Shown: in pieces, positions 18,681-27,678 of the stretch
How positions within the stretch are numbered: the stretch's first letter is position 1
Layout of the letters: each line of letters begins with the position of its first letter
Source: JBGTSJ01 sp041940305
GTDB taxonomy: Bacteria > Planctomycetota > Planctomycetia > Planctomycetales > Planctomycetaceae
NCBI GenBank assembly: GCA_041940305.1
Contig: JBGTSJ010000025.1
Location: 16,679-80,678, forward strand
DNA length: 64,000 nt
Direction of reading: 5' to 3'
Made by a program: the position numbers and the translations under genes
Notes under the pieces: model-generated
What the model saw: only the letters and a program-made list of their open reading frames with translations
What the model was told of the DNA's origin: nothing
Databases searched by the model: none

Positions 18681-19550
18681 CTACGGCTCCAGCGGGCTGC
18701 CGTCGGGAGCAATTCCGGGAATGCTGGCGGCGCTGTTGGACGCCGTATAGGGCTGCGACCATTGATAGACCGGGGGACCCACCTCCCATGCATCGTCGCC
18801 GTCGAGTGTCACGATCATCTGTGCGGCGCCCGACAACCGGCCGACCGCAAACGACCAGGCGTCGCCGTCCGTTTCGATGAACAGCGCGCCTTCCGGATTT
18901 GTCCCGTACGCAAAGAAAAAAATCGCGCCGTCCGTGCCGTCTCCGGCAGGACGATAGCGATGCACGGGTTTGGGGAGCAGTCGCAGTGCGGCCGGCTCCC
19001 CCCCGACGGATTCACTCGCTTCGAAGCGCCCTGCAATCCGTCCCAATTGCAGCCCGCGCACCCGTTCGTTCTCCCCGGGAGCCGGGGTGTCGGCCAACGA
19101 GCGAAACTCCAGCGCACTGGAGGAGGGGGACCAGGGTCCGACGGCGTACTTCTCGTCGGTAAGGGACAGATACTCAAAGACGATGCGGGGTCGATTGAAG
19201 AACCGCGGGTGGAGCTCCGTTGTGATCAGAGCCTTGGGGCGCCCTTCGTCCCCCAGCCGCCAGACGGCCGCATCGACATACCCACGGGCCGGGTCGTCGT
19301 ACCGGAAAATCGGTGTGGCGTCAAACTTCTCTGGAAATCCCTCCGCCTCCGACCGCACGGTGAACGCCTGCATGTGCTCCTGCATCAGCTCCAGACGCTG
19401 TGTCTTCCATTCCTGCTCCGGATCTCCCTCCTCGGCATCGGGCTGCGACCAGGCGGGCGGCGTTATCAACAGCATGGGCCCCAGAGCGGCAATGCACTTG
19501 AGAACGAGACATCGGCTGGACGGGACGACCGAAAGCGAAGACTCGCGCAT
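18681..19550 (-). CDS. Secreted protein of unknown function
   Basis: A 289-residue protein I do not assign to a named family. It has a signal peptide (LKCIAALGPMLLITPPAWSQ). The body is predicted mostly beta-strand, with segments FRYDDPARGYVDAAVWRLG, ALITTELHPRF, FEYLSLTD and GAIFFFAYGTNPEGALFIET. The last could be a small lipocalin- or propeller-like sheet. The lack of cysteines in the mature part and the Gly/Pro content fit an extracytoplasmic protein. It lies tail to tail with the GH32 gene, with only 49 bases between stops. A role linked to the hydrolase cannot be claimed. Confidence 0.75.
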   Translation of the reverse strand: MRESSLSVVPSSRCLVLKCIAALGPMLLITPPAWSQPDAEEGDPEQEWKTQRLELMQEHMQAFTVRSEAEGFPEKFDATPIFRYDDPARGYVDAAVWRLGDEGRPKALITTELHPRFFNRPRIVFEYLSLTDEKYAVGPWSPSSSALEFRSLADTPAPGENERVRGLQLGRIAGRFEASESVGGEPAALRLLPKPVHRYRPAGDGTDGAIFFFAYGTNPEGALFIETDGDAWSFAVGRLSGAAQMIVTLDGDDAWEVGPPVYQWSQPYTASNSAASIPGIAPDGSPLEP

Positions 19551-19688
19551 CGTGGCACCTGATGTCGGACGTGGACAAGAGATTGTCGCGTGGTGACCCG
19601 CCTCGCCGCAGCGACTGCCGTCGAGACGTTGGATTCTAACCGGCGACTCAATCCATCCACTACGCCGGCAGCACGGGGTTGTGTTGGA

Positions 19689-21695
19689 TCATCCTGCCCG
19701 GCGTCCGCTGACTGTGGCCCGCAGGATGGCATGCGTCAGGGCCACGATGACGGCTCCCTGGACTGCGAGCGCGAGCAGGTCGAGCACCAGCGGCCCGCCG
19801 AGGCCCAGGATGGGCGCCTGGTAGTGGCCGGGCGCTCCCGGGTATGTCGCCCTGGTGAGACTCGACCCGAATGTGGCCCGCAAACCATCCATCGACCAGT
19901 ACGCCGGCACGAAGAGCTGAGAGAAGATCCGCAGCCAGCCCTCCAGTCGGGCGAGACCACCGGAGAAGACCGCCTGTGCGATCAGCAGGACGGGCAGCAC
20001 CGTCATCGCTCGTTCAGATGTCCCGGCCACCGCCGAGACCAGCAACCCCAGCGCTACACCGCTCGCCGCCGTCATCGCCAGCACGGCGAACTGCAGCGGA
20101 AACTGACCGGTGAGACCGGTGAACTCCCGCACTACGCCAAGCAGCGCGACCCCCTGCAGCAGGGCGATGCCGCAGAGCAATGCCAGCTTGGACAATAGAT
20201 ACGGCAACAGCCGGACGCCGAATCTCGTTTCATGCCGCAGAATGGTCTGCTCCTTGACAATTTCCCGAACGGCCGCGGTGCCGGCGCACCAGAGCATCGC
20301 AATCACGAGAATGAAGACCACTTCCTTCGTCCGCGCGGCGTGCAGCTCGGCAAAGCTGGCTCGAATATCTCCATAGGTGGCGGCGATCATCAGGCCGATG
20401 ATCGGCGCCTGCGCCACCAGCAGCAGCAGGTTGGCCCAGTCCGCCAACTGCAGATCGAGATATCGCCGGCTGAGCACGGCCGCCTGCGCGGACCAGCCGC
20501 GCGTCGTCTCGACCATCGGCGGCGCGACGTAGCGGGGCTGGCCGAGCGCTTCCTGCTGCACCGACTGACCCGGCGGAGTCGCCAGGAATGCTGATTGCCA
20601 TTCCTCCGGGGAGCGGGCGGACTGTCGGACGTAGACCTCTTCGATCGAACTTGCGCCGAAGAACCGCATCAGCTCGCCGGGAGCGCCGTAAAACGCGACC
20701 CTTCCCTGCATCAGGTACACCAATCGGTCGCAGAGCGTCAGGCGATCGGGAAAGTGCGTGATGCAGATCACGGTGCGTCCTTCGTCGGCCAGCGACCGAA
20801 AGAGACGCATCATTTCGGCCTCGGTCGCGGGGTCGAGGCCGGACGTCGCTTCGTCGAGCAGAATGACCTGAGGATCGCCGAGCAGTTCGGCGGCGAGGGC
20901 TGCTCGTTTCCGCTGTCCCCCCGACAGCCGGCGGACGGGGACGTCGAGCCGGTCTCCCAGCCCCACACGCTCCAGCGCCGCAACGATCATGCGGCTCCGT
21001 TCGCTGCCGGAAGCCCCGATGCCTTTGAGCCGGGCGATGTAGTTCAGCGCTTTGCGCGGCGTGAGCGCTTCGTGAATCACCACGTCCTGCGGGAGATAAG
21101 CGATGCGGCGGTCGTGCCGGCGGTCGCGGGAAGACTGGGCGGCTCCCCCCAGCAGCACTTCCCCTTCGGACACATCGATCAGGCCGGCGATCACCTTGAT
21201 CAGAGTCGACTTGCCCGAACCGGACGCACCCAGCAAACCGATAAATGAACCCGCGGGAACATGCAGCGAGACACCATTCAGAATGGCGCGCTGCCCGCCT
21301 GATGCGCCGTCACGGACTCGGACGGTCTTGGTGGCGGAGCAGAGCGTGACGGCCAGGCCCGCCGACGAGGCCGCTGCCGCAACGGGAGGCGGCGCCGGAG
21401 CCACGGGATACTGGGGGACCGGTGAGAGGCCGTTCAGCGCGATCTCCAGTTCGCCGATCCGCAGACGGTCGCCGCTCTGGAGCGGTTGCAGGCCCCGCAC
21501 CTCCCGCCCATTGACGAACGTGCCGGACTGCGAATTCAGGTCCTGCACGAAGAGACCGTCGGTCCGGTGCAGGATGCGAGCGTGCTGAGGATCGACCCCT
21601 TTCGCCGGGACACGGACATCGGCGCCCGGCCCGCGTCCCACCACGATCGCCTTGCCGGCCGGCAGCGACGCAATCGCCTTAATCAGCTGCTGCAT
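19689..21695 (-). CDS. FHA domain-ABC transporter fusion (ABCG-like)
   Basis: A 668-residue half transporter. Residues 1-95 are an FHA phosphothreonine-binding domain (VVGRGPGADVRV, QHARI, SQSGTFVNGR). An ABC ATPase follows: Walker A GASGSGKSTLI, signature LSGGQRKR, Walker B VILLDEATSGLD and H-loop ICITHF. The C-terminal half has about six membrane helices of ABC2/ABCG type (VVFILVIAMLWCAGTAAVREI). The domain order is that of ABCG exporters with an added FHA. The substrate is unknown. Its start lies inside the 3' end of the kinase gene (17-base overlap), strongly suggesting that the kinase phosphorylates a protein recognised by this FHA or regulates transport directly. Confidence 0.92.
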   Translation of the reverse strand: MQQLIKAIASLPAGKAIVVGRGPGADVRVPAKGVDPQHARILHRTDGLFVQDLNSQSGTFVNGREVRGLQPLQSGDRLRIGELEIALNGLSPVPQYPVAPAPPPVAAAASSAGLAVTLCSATKTVRVRDGASGGQRAILNGVSLHVPAGSFIGLLGASGSGKSTLIKVIAGLIDVSEGEVLLGGAAQSSRDRRHDRRIAYLPQDVVIHEALTPRKALNYIARLKGIGASGSERSRMIVAALERVGLGDRLDVPVRRLSGGQRKRAALAAELLGDPQVILLDEATSGLDPATEAEMMRLFRSLADEGRTVICITHFPDRLTLCDRLVYLMQGRVAFYGAPGELMRFFGASSIEEVYVRQSARSPEEWQSAFLATPPGQSVQQEALGQPRYVAPPMVETTRGWSAQAAVLSRRYLDLQLADWANLLLLVAQAPIIGLMIAATYGDIRASFAELHAARTKEVVFILVIAMLWCAGTAAVREIVKEQTILRHETRFGVRLLPYLLSKLALLCGIALLQGVALLGVVREFTGLTGQFPLQFAVLAMTAASGVALGLLVSAVAGTSERAMTVLPVLLIAQAVFSGGLARLEGWLRIFSQLFVPAYWSMDGLRATFGSSLTRATYPGAPGHYQAPILGLGGPLVLDLLALAVQGAVIVALTHAILRATVSGRRAG

Positions 21696-24639
21696 CGGTC
21701 CCCAACTGGTAAACGGCGTCGCTGGTCACACCAAACACGTCGCCGGACGGGCTGACCCAGACGTCCTCGAACTCAACATCGTCGCGGAGCATCCCGCCGA
21801 CGATCTTGCGCCACTCATTGTCGCTCCGCTCCCACACCGCGCCGCAGTTGTCGACGACCCAGTAACGCTCCGGGCTGATTCCCCAGACGGCCCGCAGATT
21901 GCCAGTGGCGGCCTCCAGACCGACGTTGACCGACTGATTGACCGTCTTCCCGTCGACGTGATGCACGTAGACCGTGCCGCCGATTCCGGCCATCACGCAG
22001 AACACGCCATCTCCCGACTGGCCAAACCAGACGCTGCGGATCCATCCATGCTGATCGAGCGGAATCTCCGACATGCGGTACCATGTGCCGTTGGGATCGT
22101 GTCGCACCACCATGGGCTTAGCCCCATAGGGGGAATCTCGCGTGAGGCGGCGAGTCCACAAGCCATATGCTTCGTCCTCATCAAAGGCCGACGTATAGGT
22201 GATATCGGCGACGGGATGCCGCAAGGGAGCGTTGTCATCGGGGTCGTGAACGTAAAACTCCGGGTCCAGCTCGGAGCGCAGCCGCAGCATTTCGTCGCCG
22301 GTGATTCTCAGCGGTGCGTCGCGGGTCATGACATAGAACATGTCGGGAGCGATGGGACAAACGGCCATGCCGGTTAAATAGTTCTGGTCCTTGGGTGTCA
22401 GGTCGAACGCAGTCGTCCCGCTGCTGCGGATGATATATGCGTTGGGATGGGCCGATCCGTCTCCCTCGGCGCGGGATCGGTCATGGGCGCCATAGACGAG
22501 GGTTCCCGGATCGAGGGCCCGCATTTCGGGGTATTGACCGTAACGCCCGAGGTCCATCCGCGCGGCCAGCGACCATTGCCCATTGTGCCGCTGGAATATG
22601 GTGGCCTGATATCCGCCGGAGTACAGACGGCCGGCGACCCAGTAGTTGTCATTGTCGATCCCTGTGATGCCGCCGAGTTCGGGAACGAGATTACCCGCGC
22701 TCGCGTCCACCACCGTCTGAAACAGGTGGCCCAGACCACGCGCCTCCTGGACCCTGACCCACTGCACTCCCTCATAGTCGCGGTCGGCGTAATGCACGAC
22801 GGCGTCGCCGACTCCGTGACTGCTGGAAATCAGCGTGCTGACCTGCGACCAGGCAACGGCCAGGAGCACTGCCATCGCCAGTGCTCCCGCGCCGGCGAAG
22901 TACAGCTTCCAGGGACGGCGTCGCGCTGGCTGCGGAAACTCGGGCTGCGGCGAATCAAACCCCGGAGGCATTGGGAACTGGTCTCCGGGCAGTGGCGGCG
23001 GCATCGAGGCCGTGGCAGCGACGGCGGGCTGGGGAGCATAATGCGCGGCGGGCACGACAGAGACCGCCTCACCCATCGTTTGGAATCGCCGCTGGGCCGT
23101 CGTGCGGAGACAGCCGTCGATCAATGCATCCCATTCGGAAAGTTCCGGCGCCGACTCGCTCGGGAGTTCCGTGGACCCGTTGCTCCGGGGGCGTCCGGTC
23201 AACAGCAGCCAGGCCAGACAACCGAGGGCGAAGACGTCGCTGCGCGCGGATTCGGTCTGATCGCCCGCCTGGCCGACCTCCGGCGCCACACAGGCCATCG
23301 CGGCGGAACCGCCCGGCCGCTGTCTGACCAAGTCCGCCAGCCACGGGGAGGGGACGATGATCGTGCGCTGTCCGTCCGCCGACGTATAGATGCATTCGGG
23401 CGCGAGGTCGAACGCCGCGAGACCGGCCGCATGCCATTGCGTCAGCGCGCCGGCCGTGTCTCTGACCACGCAGCGGGCCTCGTGATCTGACAGCGGCAGG
23501 TCGCGAGCGGCGAGCGGCTCGACGCCCGCATCCAGTTCGAACTTCACCTGCCGTTTGTCGGCGCTGAAGCCGGCGACGCGGGCGATGCCCGGACAGGAGC
23601 CGTTCTTCGAGGCCGCGTGTGCGGTGCGCAGCAGCCCTTCGAGTGAATCCGGATCCGACCAGGTCGGCAACTGACACCCGACGATCCACCGCCCGTCTGG
23701 CTGCCGCCGGCCGGCGTACTTCCCGTAGGGGGTCACGTAGTCGCAGCGACCGGGTTTGGAGGGCGGCCGGCGCTCATCGGCGGTTCCCTGCGTGTCGCGC
23801 AGATAGCGGGTGACATCGTCGGCCACAGCCTGCATCGACGCCGGACGGTCGCCGACTTCTTTCGCCAGCATGCGGAGGCAGAGCGCCTCCAGCCTGCGGT
23901 CGATCCCCTCGCGATACTGTGACGGCGGAACTGGATCGTCATGCGCGATCTGTCCCAGCACCGACGCCATCGACCCCTCGAAGGGGAGCCGACCGCAGAG
24001 CATCTCGTACAGGATGACTCCCAGGCTGAAAATGTCGCTCCCCGGGCCGACAGCGTCGCCATTCCCCTGCACCTGCTCGGGCGACATGTAGGAGGGCGTT
24101 CCCACCATCGCACCGCTCTGTGTGAGCCTGGTGTCTCCGCTCCCCGGCCGCAGCGCCAGGCCAAAGTCCGTGATGACCGGCTCGTTGCGGTGATTGATCA
24201 TCACGTTCGACGGCTTCAGATCGCGGTGCACGACGCCTTTCTGATGGGCTTCGTGCAGCGCGGACGCCAGCTTCCTCACGATGAGCGCGGTCTGCCGCTC
24301 GGTCAGGGGCCGGCTCGTGTGGAGGAAGTCGGCCAGCGGCCTCCCCTCGATGTACTCCATCGTCAGGTAGTGCGTCCCATCGACCTCGCCCGCGTCGTGG
24401 ACGGTGCACAGGTTGGGATGGCTGATGGTGGCGGCTGCCTTGGCCTCGCGGTAGAAGCGCGGCACGACGTCGCAGTCATCATCGGGGAAGCGCGGCACCT
24501 TGAGCGCGACGAGCCGCTCGAGCTGGCCGTCTTCGGCCAGGTACACGGTCCCCATCCCCCCACGACCGAGCGGACGGACGACGCGATACCGGCCGAACTG
24601 TGCCGGAAGCTGAGAGAACGCCGGCGAAGATTCCGTCAT
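21679..24639 (-). CDS. Membrane Ser/Thr kinase with tandem pseudokinase and C-terminal sensor domain
   Basis: A 986-residue protein. The ATG at 24639 starts MTESSPAF; the open frame continues upstream but across the divergent gene start. The first domain is a canonical Hanks-type kinase: glycine loop LGRGGMGTVYLAE, VALKVP lysine, HRDLKPSN (catalytic about D140), DFGLALR and SPEQV. The second, about residues 325-540, resembles a kinase lobe with APEVG and SDVFALGCLAWLLLTGRP but lacks HRD and DFG, so it is a pseudokinase. A membrane helix follows (about 583-603), then about 380 residues of beta-rich repeats, probably a propeller-like extracytoplasmic sensor. It overlaps the FHA-ABC gene and is divergent from the RyR gene. 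Confidence 0.9.
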   Translation of the reverse strand: MTESSPAFSQLPAQFGRYRVVRPLGRGGMGTVYLAEDGQLERLVALKVPRFPDDDCDVVPRFYREAKAAATISHPNLCTVHDAGEVDGTHYLTMEYIEGRPLADFLHTSRPLTERQTALIVRKLASALHEAHQKGVVHRDLKPSNVMINHRNEPVITDFGLALRPGSGDTRLTQSGAMVGTPSYMSPEQVQGNGDAVGPGSDIFSLGVILYEMLCGRLPFEGSMASVLGQIAHDDPVPPSQYREGIDRRLEALCLRMLAKEVGDRPASMQAVADDVTRYLRDTQGTADERRPPSKPGRCDYVTPYGKYAGRRQPDGRWIVGCQLPTWSDPDSLEGLLRTAHAASKNGSCPGIARVAGFSADKRQVKFELDAGVEPLAARDLPLSDHEARCVVRDTAGALTQWHAAGLAAFDLAPECIYTSADGQRTIIVPSPWLADLVRQRPGGSAAMACVAPEVGQAGDQTESARSDVFALGCLAWLLLTGRPRSNGSTELPSESAPELSEWDALIDGCLRTTAQRRFQTMGEAVSVVPAAHYAPQPAVAATASMPPPLPGDQFPMPPGFDSPQPEFPQPARRRPWKLYFAGAGALAMAVLLAVAWSQVSTLISSSHGVGDAVVHYADRDYEGVQWVRVQEARGLGHLFQTVVDASAGNLVPELGGITGIDNDNYWVAGRLYSGGYQATIFQRHNGQWSLAARMDLGRYGQYPEMRALDPGTLVYGAHDRSRAEGDGSAHPNAYIIRSSGTTAFDLTPKDQNYLTGMAVCPIAPDMFYVMTRDAPLRITGDEMLRLRSELDPEFYVHDPDDNAPLRHPVADITYTSAFDEDEAYGLWTRRLTRDSPYGAKPMVVRHDPNGTWYRMSEIPLDQHGWIRSVWFGQSGDGVFCVMAGIGGTVYVHHVDGKTVNQSVNVGLEAATGNLRAVWGISPERYWVVDNCGAVWERSDNEWRKIVGGMLRDDVEFEDVWVSPSGDVFGVTSDAVYQLGTDAAAD

Positions 24640-24932
24640 CAATCCTGGAGAAGATGCCCGCGGAAGCAGAACGAACGTCAAATCATCGTGGGAGAACTCC
24701 TGTCGAATTGCAAGCTTGGTGCCGCAGTCCGATCGCAAGTCTGCCGTGGCGAATTCGCGTTGATGGCTGAAGCGATCGCCTGCGAACTGCTCAATGCTTG
24801 CGGGGAGCCATCTGAATCGGCAGACTGAAAATCGACTTCCACTCTCGCGGTGGGGCGGTGCATTTGCTGCTGTAATCGCGCCGTTCCACTGGACCGAGTC
24901 TTTCGCCGGTTTGCTGCGAACAGGGCCAGTCC
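24640..24932. promoter_or_regulatory. Divergent promoter region, kinase / RyR gene
   Basis: These 293 bases separate two outward-facing starts and should carry both promoters. The kinase reading frame stays open across it, but its translation there does not resemble a conserved domain. I could not place individual -10 or -35 boxes with confidence. Confidence 0.4.
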
Positions 24933-27629
24933 ATGCGCACGATCCTGGTGACGGGTGACTTCGTCGTCGATCACCACATCTATGAAGGGCGGCGGCGGCA
25001 TTTCGGCGACCAGCGCAGCCGCGGCGTCTGCGTTCAGGAGGAACTGGGCGGCGCCGCCCTGATCCACCGGCTGCTGGCAGCGTGGTCGCCTGGAGCGGCG
25101 TCCGCCTGGCGGTCATGCCTGGCGATCGACGAATCATCGTCGCTGCAACTCATGCGAGACTGCGGAGCAGACCCGGCGGGCTGCGTCAATCAGCCCTTCG
25201 CGGCATACGCCTTCTGGCGGCCTTACCCATCACCGGAAAGGAACGGCGGCGCGCGGTGGCGGGTGTCGGAGGCGATGGGGTTCGGCGGTGAACCGGCGAC
25301 GGTCGGCGAGTGGCCGTGGACGGCAGCCGTTGATCGGCCAACCGCTCCCAGCGTGCTCGTGATCTCCGACGGCGGCATGGGCTTTCGCGCCCGCAGGAAC
25401 GTGCAGCATTGGAACGTTCCCGTACGCGACCAGCGACTCGTGCAGCTCTTTCGAGACGCCCAATCCATCCCGGCGGACAAGTTCGAGCAACTGACCGTCG
25501 AAGAGCCGGAGTGGATTGTGCTGAAGACGGCCGCTCCGATCGGGGAAGGAGATCTGTGGCGGGAGCTATCGTGCCATCACGCCGATCGGCTCGTCGTGAT
25601 CGTTTCGGCTGATGAACTCCGTCTGGCGGGAGTCCGCTTGAGCCCGGGGCTTTCGTGGGAACAGACCCTGGAGGATCTGCAGTCCGCTCTTGAGACAAAC
25701 GGTGGACTCGGATCGCTGACACGCTCGCGACACCTGATCATTTCTTTCGGCAGCGAGGGGGCTTTGTGGATCAGCCGGGAAGGCGATGTGCGCAAGGCCG
25801 TGCTCCTGTTCGATCCGCAGCATGTGGAAGGGGAGCGGCGCGTCGGGATTGAAGGCCAGGTGTACGGAATGCTGTCGTGTCTCGCAGCCGCCGTTTCGGC
25901 CGAAGTCGCTGCCGCTCCCGACCAACCGGACATCGAGTTGGCGATGCGCCGCGGAGCGGCCGCCATGCGGCATCTCTGGCAGCATGGACATGGAGACGCA
26001 GCGCATCGCGGCGCGGGGTTTCCTGCGACCGCTGTGGCGGCCGCGATGACGAGCACGGCATCGGATGACCCGCTGCAGTCGCGGTCGTTTCAGTTGAACG
26101 ACCCGTCCAGTCCGGTCCGGACCGGGTGGAGTCTGCTCGCGCTGCACGAAGCACCTGGCGAGGCCGCAGCAGGAGCGCCGCTCCACGGCATTGCGCGCCG
26201 CATCCTGTTGCAGGGCTCGCACGCATTGCGGGCGCCGACGCTCAGCATCGGCGACTTCTTCACGGCCGACCGGGGGGAGATTGAAGCGCTGCGCAGTCTC
26301 CGACTGCTCGTGAATCGATACCTCAACGACCGCAAGGCGGACAAGCCGCTCTCGATTGGCGTGTTCGGACCGCCCGGCGCCGGCAAGTCCTTCGCTGTCA
26401 AAGAACTTGCGAGAAGCCTGCTCGGTGCGCGGCTCGGATGGCTCGAGTTCAATCTCTCTCAGTTCAACGGCCCGGCCGATCTGATCGGAGCGCTCCACCA
26501 GGTGCGCGACAAGATTCTGGAGGGGAAGCTTCCCGTCGCCTTCTTCGACGAGTTCGACTCCCAGAACTTCACGTGGCTGAAGTATCTGCTCGCCCCCATG
26601 CAGGACGGGCGCTTCCAGGAACTGCAGTTGAGCCATCCTGTCGGACAATGCCTGTTTGTCTTCGCCGGCGGCACGAGTCATGCCTTCGAGCAGTTCGCGT
26701 CCCGCGGAGACGGCGCGGGCACTCCCGGCCATGCATCAGCGGACCATTTCGTGCTCTCGAAGGGGCCGGATTTCGCCAGCCGGCTGGACGGCAAGTTGAA
26801 TGTGATCGGGCCGAATCCGCGACGCGGAACTCCCGGCGGCGGCGAGGACATTTACTTTCCCGTCCGCCGTGCCCTCTTTATCCGTTCCCGACTGAAATGC
26901 ACGGAGATGGAACGGCTGAAAATCCACCCCGGCCTGGCCACCGCTTTGCTGGAGTTGCCGAATTACAAGCACGGTTCGCGCTCCCTGGCCAAACTGCTGG
27001 AGCCATTTCGGATGCTCCGCCGGTCCGAACCCGATGCGATGTTAGGTCTGTCCATGCTGCCGCCCCTCGACCAACTGGCGCTCCACGTCGAGTTGTCGGA
27101 CTTCGAATCGCTGATCCGCCGCGATGAAGAGGCCGCAAACCGCCTGGGTGTGGATCAGCTCGCGGCCGCCGTGCATCAATTCTACCGGACCAAAGCCTGC
27201 AGCGAGGGCTGGATCAAGTCCCACCACGACCGTGATTTCGTGGACTTGTCCCCCTTCGATCAGGCCTCGAACCGCGCCGCCGCCCGACGCATCCCGTCTG
27301 TAATCGCGCTGGCCGGCCTGAAGCTGGTTCCTGGAACGGCCGACGCACAGGAGCAGGCCATCGCGAAGAGGACGCTTGCGTTCCACGATGATCTGCTGGC
27401 CGAAGCCGAACACGACGGGTGGATGGACTGGCATCTGGAGAACGGCTGGTCTCAGTCGGACACGCGTGACGAATTCGCCCAGTTGCACAACCGCCTCGTC
27501 TCCTATCGTGACCTTCCTCCGCAGGAACAGGACAAGGACAAAGCCGCCGTCCAGCATTACCCTGAGATCGCCGCGCTGGCGAACCTGAAAATCGTGTCCA
27601 GCGCCGGCGATCGCGATCAGCCAGCGTAA
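24933..27629 (+). CDS. Ribokinase-like / AAA+ ATPase / RyR domain fusion protein
   Basis: An 898-residue cytoplasmic protein of three parts. The N-terminal part (about 1-360) has a PfkB/ribokinase-like layout: ILVTGDFVVDHH, VLVISDGGMGFR, a VSADELR motif and LIISFGSEGALW. The central AAA+ domain (about 430-700) has Walker A GPPGAGKS (K485) and Walker B AFFDEFD (D539, E540). The C-terminal part (about 760-895) matches the prokaryotic RyR domain: SNRAAARRIP, then EAEHDGWMDWHLENGW, QLHNRLVSYRDLP and KAAVQHYPEI. RyR domains in bacteria are proposed to sense nucleotide-derived ligands in signalling or conflict systems. No partner gene is fused, but a kinase-FHA-ABC module is divergent and adjacent. 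Function is unknown. Confidence 0.8.
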   Translation: MRTILVTGDFVVDHHIYEGRRRHFGDQRSRGVCVQEELGGAALIHRLLAAWSPGAASAWRSCLAIDESSSLQLMRDCGADPAGCVNQPFAAYAFWRPYPSPERNGGARWRVSEAMGFGGEPATVGEWPWTAAVDRPTAPSVLVISDGGMGFRARRNVQHWNVPVRDQRLVQLFRDAQSIPADKFEQLTVEEPEWIVLKTAAPIGEGDLWRELSCHHADRLVVIVSADELRLAGVRLSPGLSWEQTLEDLQSALETNGGLGSLTRSRHLIISFGSEGALWISREGDVRKAVLLFDPQHVEGERRVGIEGQVYGMLSCLAAAVSAEVAAAPDQPDIELAMRRGAAAMRHLWQHGHGDAAHRGAGFPATAVAAAMTSTASDDPLQSRSFQLNDPSSPVRTGWSLLALHEAPGEAAAGAPLHGIARRILLQGSHALRAPTLSIGDFFTADRGEIEALRSLRLLVNRYLNDRKADKPLSIGVFGPPGAGKSFAVKELARSLLGARLGWLEFNLSQFNGPADLIGALHQVRDKILEGKLPVAFFDEFDSQNFTWLKYLLAPMQDGRFQELQLSHPVGQCLFVFAGGTSHAFEQFASRGDGAGTPGHASADHFVLSKGPDFASRLDGKLNVIGPNPRRGTPGGGEDIYFPVRRALFIRSRLKCTEMERLKIHPGLATALLELPNYKHGSRSLAKLLEPFRMLRRSEPDAMLGLSMLPPLDQLALHVELSDFESLIRRDEEAANRLGVDQLAAAVHQFYRTKACSEGWIKSHHDRDFVDLSPFDQASNRAAARRIPSVIALAGLKLVPGTADAQEQAIAKRTLAFHDDLLAEAEHDGWMDWHLENGWSQSDTRDEFAQLHNRLVSYRDLPPQEQDKDKAAVQHYPEIAALANLKIVSSAGDRDQPA

Positions 27630-27678
27630 GGGCACGCAAGGCTGAGGACTGCATCCACGGTGCAGCACCGCAGGCGGG

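Noticed and set aside
24640..25137. N-terminal extension of the Ser/Thr kinase
   Set aside because: The extra 166 residues are low-complexity, overlap the divergent gene, and the kinase domain begins shortly after the ATG at 24639.
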